Position numbers and translations under genes: made by a program. A stretch of DNA of 35,111 nucleotides, taken from Mucilaginibacter sp. (GTDB lineage: Bacteria > Bacteroidota > Bacteroidia > Sphingobacteriales > Sphingobacteriaceae). How positions within the stretch are numbered: the stretch's first letter is position 1; each line of letters begins with the position of its first letter. The stretch covers positions 1 to 35,111 of the forward strand of contig JAQBNZ010000010.1 of NCBI GenBank assembly GCA_028288285.1, given 5' to 3'. The notes under the pieces are model-generated. The model worked only from the letters and a program-made list of their open reading frames with translations, had not been told where the DNA came from and did not search any database. Of this stretch, positions 30,955 to 35,111 are shown piece by piece.

Positions 30955-32802
30955 TTAGCGATAACCCATCGCCTGTAAATTGAATAATTCGGCATAACGA
31001 CCGCTTAGTTTTAGCAATTCTTCATGGTTGCCAATTTCTTTAAGTTCGCCGCGTTCAAGCACCAATATCCTATCGGCCATGCGCACGGTTGAAAAGCGGT
31101 GCGATATCAGCACGGCTGTTTTGCCCTTCGTTAGTTTAGCAAATCGTTGAAAAACATCATATTCTGCACGGGCATCTAAAGCCGCGGTAGGCTCATCTAA
31201 TATTAATAATTGCGCATCGCGCATATAGGCACGGGCCAGTGCTATTTTTTGCCATTCACCGCCCGATAGGTCAACCCCGTTGTTAAAGCGCTTGCCAAGC
31301 ATTTGGTCGTATTTACCGGGCAATCTTTCAGCCAATTCATCTGCCAAACTTTGATGAGCCGCCGCTTTGATCAGTTCGCGGTTTTTATCTTGTGCAATAT
31401 TACCCACCGCGATGTTTTGGGAAAATGTTAACTGGTAACGTAAATAATCCTGAAAGATAATACCTGTTTGTAACCTCAATTCCGCAAGGTCATATTCTTT
31501 CAGATCATATCCATCCAATAAGATCCTTCCTTCGGTTGGGTCATAAAGTCGTGCCAATAGTTTAACAAGCGTAGTTTTACCCGCCCCGTTCTCGCCAACC
31601 AAAGCCAGTTTTTCGCCCGGCTTAAGCGTGAAATTTAAATGGCGATTGGCCCACCGTTCGGCATTTTGATATTTAAAACCAACTCCCTCAAAGGTAAAGC
31701 CTTGTTTAATTGGGTTAGGAAATGGTCGTGGATCGTCAGTCCGGGTGATCTTTGGTTCGATCTCAAAAAATTCAAAAAAGTCTTGCAGATAGATAGCACC
31801 TTGTGATACGCTCGTAAAGCGAGTTAAAATGCCTTCCAGCAAACTGCGCAACTGCCGGAATGATCCGGCCAAAAACGTTAGGTCACCAATGCTTGTACTT
31901 CCGTTTACGGCTCTTAAAATAATAACTACATAAGCTCCGTAATAACCCGCGCTACCCAACATAGCAAAAAACAAACCCCAGCCCGATCTTTGTAAAGCCA
32001 ACCGCTTGTTGTCTTTATAAAACTGGTTGGATAGGGTCTTAAACCTGTTAATGATGAAGTCCGACAGGTCAAATATTTTAACCTCTTTAGCCGTTTCATC
32101 ACTTGCTCCCAGGTAACGCACATAATCCAATTCTCTCCTTTCGGGAGTTTGCCCACGGGTTAGCGCATAACTACGATCATTAAAATACGACTCGCCCAAA
32201 AATGCTGGTATTACTGCGATAAGCAATAAAAGAATGAGCCAGGGGTTATAAACCATTAAACCGGCCGCTAAAAAGCCCATCGTTATCAGATCCTGAACCT
32301 GGCTCATGATCTGCGAAAGCAATACCGTACGGCCTGTGGTTTGCTGGCGGGCACGTTCAAGCTTATCGTAAAATACAGAATCCTCAAACTGGTCAAGGTC
32401 CAGTGTAGCCGCATGAGCCATTATCCTGATGGAGGTGCTATTAGAAAACAGATCGCCCAACAAGCTGTCCATTAATGTAATTCCACGGCTTAGCGCATCT
32501 GATAGTATGGCTAAACCAAACTCTAAAGCCACCAATTGCCAGATACGATCATGCGACTGTGTGTCATGACTACGGCTTAAGAAAACCACTTGATCTATGA
32601 TCAATTTACCAACATACAAAATAGCCAGTGGCAACGCCGACCGTACAATACGCAGAATAAAGCTGCATATTGTCATCCACGGACTGGTTTGCCAAACTAA
32701 TTTAAAAAACTCGGGAAGGTTACGAAGAGCGGCCAGCCTTTCCTTAAAAGTTAATTTAGGTGGATTGGCCTTTCCTTTTCCAGATGCCGGGGCTACGTTC
32801 AT
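30955..32802 (-). CDS. ABC transporter, fused permease and ATPase (exporter type)
   Basis: A 615-aa half-transporter that probably works as a homodimer in the inner membrane. The N-terminal transmembrane domain (about residues 40-330) has six helices. The ATPase domain (about 365-610) has Walker A GENGAGKTTLVKLL, Q-loop GIIFQDYLRY, signature LSGGEWQKIALARAYM, Walker B LLILDEPTAALD and the switch His in ISHRFSTVRMADRI. All catalytic residues are present. The substrate is unknown; the family includes lipid and peptide exporters. It has no accessory membrane-fusion or outer-membrane protein nearby. The porin gene upstream is on the same strand with a 58-base gap. Confidence 0.94.
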   Translation of the reverse strand: MNVAPASGKGKANPPKLTFKERLAALRNLPEFFKLVWQTSPWMTICSFILRIVRSALPLAILYVGKLIIDQVVFLSRSHDTQSHDRIWQLVALEFGLAILSDALSRGITLMDSLLGDLFSNSTSIRIMAHAATLDLDQFEDSVFYDKLERARQQTTGRTVLLSQIMSQVQDLITMGFLAAGLMVYNPWLILLLLIAVIPAFLGESYFNDRSYALTRGQTPERRELDYVRYLGASDETAKEVKIFDLSDFIINRFKTLSNQFYKDNKRLALQRSGWGLFFAMLGSAGYYGAYVVIILRAVNGSTSIGDLTFLAGSFRQLRSLLEGILTRFTSVSQGAIYLQDFFEFFEIEPKITRTDDPRPFPNPIKQGFTFEGVGFKYQNAERWANRHLNFTLKPGEKLALVGENGAGKTTLVKLLARLYDPTEGRILLDGYDLKEYDLAELRLQTGIIFQDYLRYQLTFSQNIAVGNIAQDKNRELIKAAAHQSLADELAERLPGKYDQMLGKRFNNGVDLSGGEWQKIALARAYMRDAQLLILDEPTAALDARAEYDVFQRFAKLTKGKTAVLISHRFSTVRMADRILVLERGELKEIGNHEELLKLSGRYAELFNLQAMGYR

Positions 32803-32860
32803 TCAAGCAAATTACAACAAATGGCCGCTATATTAAGTTAATACAGTGTCAATAAAATCG

Positions 32861-34180
32861 CTAAAATTCGATATGTGCCCTTATGGCAAACAAGCTTACC
32901 GGGCCACGGTCTGCATTATAGGCCGGGTTTGCTACAAATTGATAATCGGCTGATAGAAACAGGTTTTTGTTGATCTTGGCGCTGTAATAAGCCTCCACTA
33001 TCTTTTCGGTACTGTAATTGGTGAGTTTACCATCGCCAATGATAAAGCCGTAACCACCTATTTTCAGGAAATCGATATGGTCGTTTGAGATGCCGTTGAT
33101 AACGCCAGCTACGCCGAAATTATCATCAGGGCGTTGCCATTGGTCGCCTTTGTAGTTGAAGCCTAAGCTTATGCTCCGGTCTATCTCGGTAAAGGCCCAG
33201 GTGGCAGTTTTACCATCGTTCCAACTGGTGCGGAAGAATGCGCCGAGGTATTTGCTTAATTCCTGCTCGGCGTTAATGCCAAAGCCATATTTAACGTTGC
33301 CATAGTTTTTACCGTTTACAACATCTAATGATGGATCGCTGTGGTTTAAGTAATTGTTGATCACATCCCGGTAAACCGGTGCTTTGGTAACGTTACGATA
33401 GAGTAGCAGGTTTACCTTACCTTTATGTTCGTTAAAACTCATGTTTTTGGCAAACTCAACCGTGTTACTGTAAGCATCCCAAAAATGGTAATCAAAATCA
33501 GGGCCGTTAGCGTAGGTGCCAACTAATGTACCGGCGGCGCGTACTTCCCAACTTGGTGTAATATATTCAACTACCACACCATCGGTATAGCCGCGGGTAT
33601 TGGCCGGATAATCCCAGGCACCGTTGCTCATCAGCGACCAATTCAAAAACTGTGTACGCGGATCGTGACTATAAGAGTTATTATCAAACAGATCCGACAA
33701 GGCAAACTTGCCCGCTGTTATCACAATTCGTTTTTTAGGTACATACTCTTTTAACTGATTGTTATCCGATGGTACAAGTTCCTCATCTTTGCTTAACGCG
33801 ATATATTGCCTTAAAAATAAACGGCCCAGATATAATGCCGGGGCTGGATCTCCTATCCTGAATGTTTCGCCGTTAGCAAAACCGGCAATACCCGTTGCGC
33901 CGCTTACACCGCTCCCGCCTGATACTTCAGGATTAAAATACACGGCTGCGCCTTTCCACAGCTTGCGGCCAATATAAATAGTTGTTGTTAATGACAGTGC
34001 CTCTTCGGCATCGGGGCTAAGACTGTTTTCACCCGAATAAGCCGCCTTAAAGCTTGGGTGACTTTGATCAATAACCGTTAACTGGAAATGGGTGTTCCAT
34101 TTTTCGGTTGAATCTTTTATGTTTTGTGCCAATGTTACAGTTGGTAACATTAAGGTAATAAGGAGTATATATTTTAGCAT
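32861..34180 (-). CDS. OprB-like outer-membrane porin
   Basis: A 439-aa protein from the ATG at 34180, with a signal peptide (MLKYILLITLMLPTVTLAQ). A longer frame to 34207 adds nine residues before the signal and is not favoured. The mature protein is a beta-barrel rich in Gly, Tyr and Asn. OprB-family landmarks include GRKLWKGAAVYFNPEVSGG, GRLFLRQYIAL, ITAGKFALSDLFDNNSYSHD and RTQFLNWSLMSNGAWDYPA, ending FAIRAHIEF. OprB proteins are usually called carbohydrate porins. Here the upstream neighbour is a divalent-cation ATPase and the promoter carries a strong dyad operator, so metal uptake is an alternative role. The substrate is not shown by the sequence. Confidence 0.88.
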   Translation of the reverse strand: MLKYILLITLMLPTVTLAQNIKDSTEKWNTHFQLTVIDQSHPSFKAAYSGENSLSPDAEEALSLTTTIYIGRKLWKGAAVYFNPEVSGGSGVSGATGIAGFANGETFRIGDPAPALYLGRLFLRQYIALSKDEELVPSDNNQLKEYVPKKRIVITAGKFALSDLFDNNSYSHDPRTQFLNWSLMSNGAWDYPANTRGYTDGVVVEYITPSWEVRAAGTLVGTYANGPDFDYHFWDAYSNTVEFAKNMSFNEHKGKVNLLLYRNVTKAPVYRDVINNYLNHSDPSLDVVNGKNYGNVKYGFGINAEQELSKYLGAFFRTSWNDGKTATWAFTEIDRSISLGFNYKGDQWQRPDDNFGVAGVINGISNDHIDFLKIGGYGFIIGDGKLTNYSTEKIVEAYYSAKINKNLFLSADYQFVANPAYNADRGPVSLFAIRAHIEF

Positions 34181-34199
34181 GTGATATCTTATTTTATTA

Positions 34200-34249
34200 T
34201 TAGACAAATCTAAGATAAATTTTAGACAAGTCTAAATTTATCTTAGATT
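34200..34249 (-). promoter_or_regulatory. Dyad operator overlapping the porin promoter
   Basis: The perfect interrupted palindrome TTTAGACAAGTCTAAA (34221-34236) is flanked by a one-mismatch copy TTAGACAAATCTAA (34200-34213) and by a half-site ATCTTAGATT (34240-34249). The outer parts are also inverted copies of each other. On the minus strand a TAGATTTG box (34212-34205) lies within the first site, and TTTA (34236-34233), 20 bases further upstream, lies within the central site. A repressor bound here would cover both promoter elements. The ATG is 20 bases downstream. The symmetry suits a DtxR/MntR-type metalloregulator, but that is inference. Confidence 0.6.
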
Positions 34250-34284
34250 AAATTATTATCCCAATAAAATGCCCGTAGCAAGCG

Positions 34285-35111
34285 CTACAGCCAGGTATCA
34301 AATTTCTTAATAAACCAGGTTTTAACCATTTGCGTTAACAAGCAATAGGCTATTAGTATAACCGTTAGCCATATAAAATAAGTAAATGGCAAAGCCTGCA
34401 ATTTTAGTGCCGCGGTAAATGGCGAAAACGGTAACAGAATGCCAATGAGCATTATTGCCGATGTTAATGCCACTACAGGGGCCGTTGCCCAGCTTTGTAT
34501 AAATGGTATTTTACGGGTACGTATCATGTGTACTATTAATGTTTGCGAAAGCAAACTCTCGATAAACCAACCCGATTGGAACAGACCCTGGTGCTGTGGC
34601 GAGTTAGCCTTAAACACAAACCACATAAGTGCAAAAGTGGCGTAATCAAATATTGAGCTTGTTGGGCCCACTATCATCATAAATTTGCTGATACCACTGG
34701 CATCCCATTTACGGGGTTGTTCAATGTATTCGGCATCCATACTATCCCACGGAATGGATATTTGCGATATATCATACAATAAATTATTGATGAGTATTTG
34801 TATAGGCAGCATGGGCAAAAACGGCAGCAAGGCGCTTGCACCCAACATGCTAAACATGTTGCCAAAATTACTGCTGGCAGTCATCTTTATATATTTGATG
34901 ATGTTGCCAAACGTACGCCTGCCGTAAATAACCCCTTTGCGCAAAACCATCAGGTCTTTTTCGAGTAAGATAATATCAGCGCTTTCTTTAGCTATATCTA
35001 CGGCCGTATCAACAGATATACCTACATCGGCATCGCGCAATGCAGCGGCATCGTTAATACCATCGCCCATAAAGCCTACTGTATGGCCCTTGGCTTGCAA
35101 TACTTTTACCA
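34285..35111 (-). CDS. mgtA: Mg2+-type P-type ATPase, C-terminal part (cut by window edge)
   Basis: The last 275 or so residues of a P-type ATPase; the frame stays open to the window edge, so the catalytic Asp and N-terminal two thirds are outside. The hinge motif GFMGDGINDAAALRDADVGI is complete. After it come NIIKYIKMTASSNFGNMFSM and LLYDISQISIPWDSMD, which are characteristic of type IIIB (MgtA/MgtB) transporters, and then the last membrane helices. These enzymes import Mg2+ across the inner membrane. A small hairpin GTAGC-AAGC-GCTAC (34275-34288) overlaps the stop codon. The porin gene follows on the same strand but has its own promoter/operator. Confidence 0.92.
   Translation of the reverse strand, partial: VKVLQAKGHTVGFMGDGINDAAALRDADVGISVDTAVDIAKESADIILLEKDLMVLRKGVIYGRRTFGNIIKYIKMTASSNFGNMFSMLGASALLPFLPMLPIQILINNLLYDISQISIPWDSMDAEYIEQPRKWDASGISKFMMIVGPTSSIFDYATFALMWFVFKANSPQHQGLFQSGWFIESLLSQTLIVHMIRTRKIPFIQSWATAPVVALTSAIMLIGILLPFSPFTAALKLQALPFTYFIWLTVILIAYCLLTQMVKTWFIKKFDTWL

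Noticed and set aside
34181..34207. Nine-residue upstream extension of the porin
   Set aside because: It would place charged residues before a standard signal peptide and reach into the operator; the ATG at 34180 fits better.

Overview
The window looks like chromosomal DNA from a member of the Bacteroidota, most likely family Sphingobacteriaceae (Mucilaginibacter or Pedobacter-like). This rests on the gene types (paired DUF3857/transglutaminase-like secreted proteins, a Bacteroidota-type HisRS, a PaaE-like reductase), on several TAnnTTTG promoter-like boxes just upstream of genes, and on the lack of strong Shine-Dalgarno sequences. The genus is an inference from a single window. No tRNA, rRNA, CRISPR array, insertion sequence or prophage gene was seen.

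Layout. 0-3 kb (+): Mn-type superoxide dismutase, a zinc-less quinone oxidoreductase-like dehydrogenase, and a ferredoxin-NAD(P)H reductase with a fused 2Fe-2S domain. 3.2-5 kb: a 5'(3')-deoxyribonucleotidase (+) converging on ruvC and aat (-). 5-9 kb (-): two adjacent DUF3857/transglutaminase-like exported proteins. 9.2-11 kb (+): a soluble three-PAS histidine kinase, converging on hisS (-). 12.4-13.4 kb: palindromic repeats, then an OmpA-type lipoprotein (-). 13.6-17 kb (-): a likely four-gene operon of small basic exported protein, beta-barrel protein, OmpR-type regulator and sensor kinase. 17-20.2 kb (-): ApbE-like protein, prfA, lpxH. 20.2-20.67 kb: a 485-base gene-free region full of short repeats. 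20.7-23.3 kb (+): prolyl oligopeptidase and a RelE/ParE-type toxin-antitoxin pair.

23.3-28.1 kb is the most distinctive part. A UbiA-family prenyltransferase (-) is divergent from a co-directional run of YceI-like polyisoprenoid-binding protein, type III polyketide synthase, small membrane protein, FAD-dependent oxidoreductase of the geranylgeranyl-reductase type, and SAM methyltransferase. Together these could build a methylated, oxidised and possibly prenylated phenolic or quinone lipid. The product is not known from the sequence. The methyltransferase gene carries a palindromic repeat element read in frame (about 35 codons).

28.2-31 kb (+): a PhoR-like sensor kinase, a PhoU-like DUF47 protein and a PiT phosphate transporter. 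31-35.1 kb (-): an ABC exporter, an OprB-like porin preceded by a dyad-rich operator/promoter, and the C-terminal part of an MgtA-type P-type ATPase cut by the window edge.

At least four unrelated families of short palindromic repeats are scattered in intergenic regions, and some of them probably contribute promoter or leader sequence to neighbouring genes.
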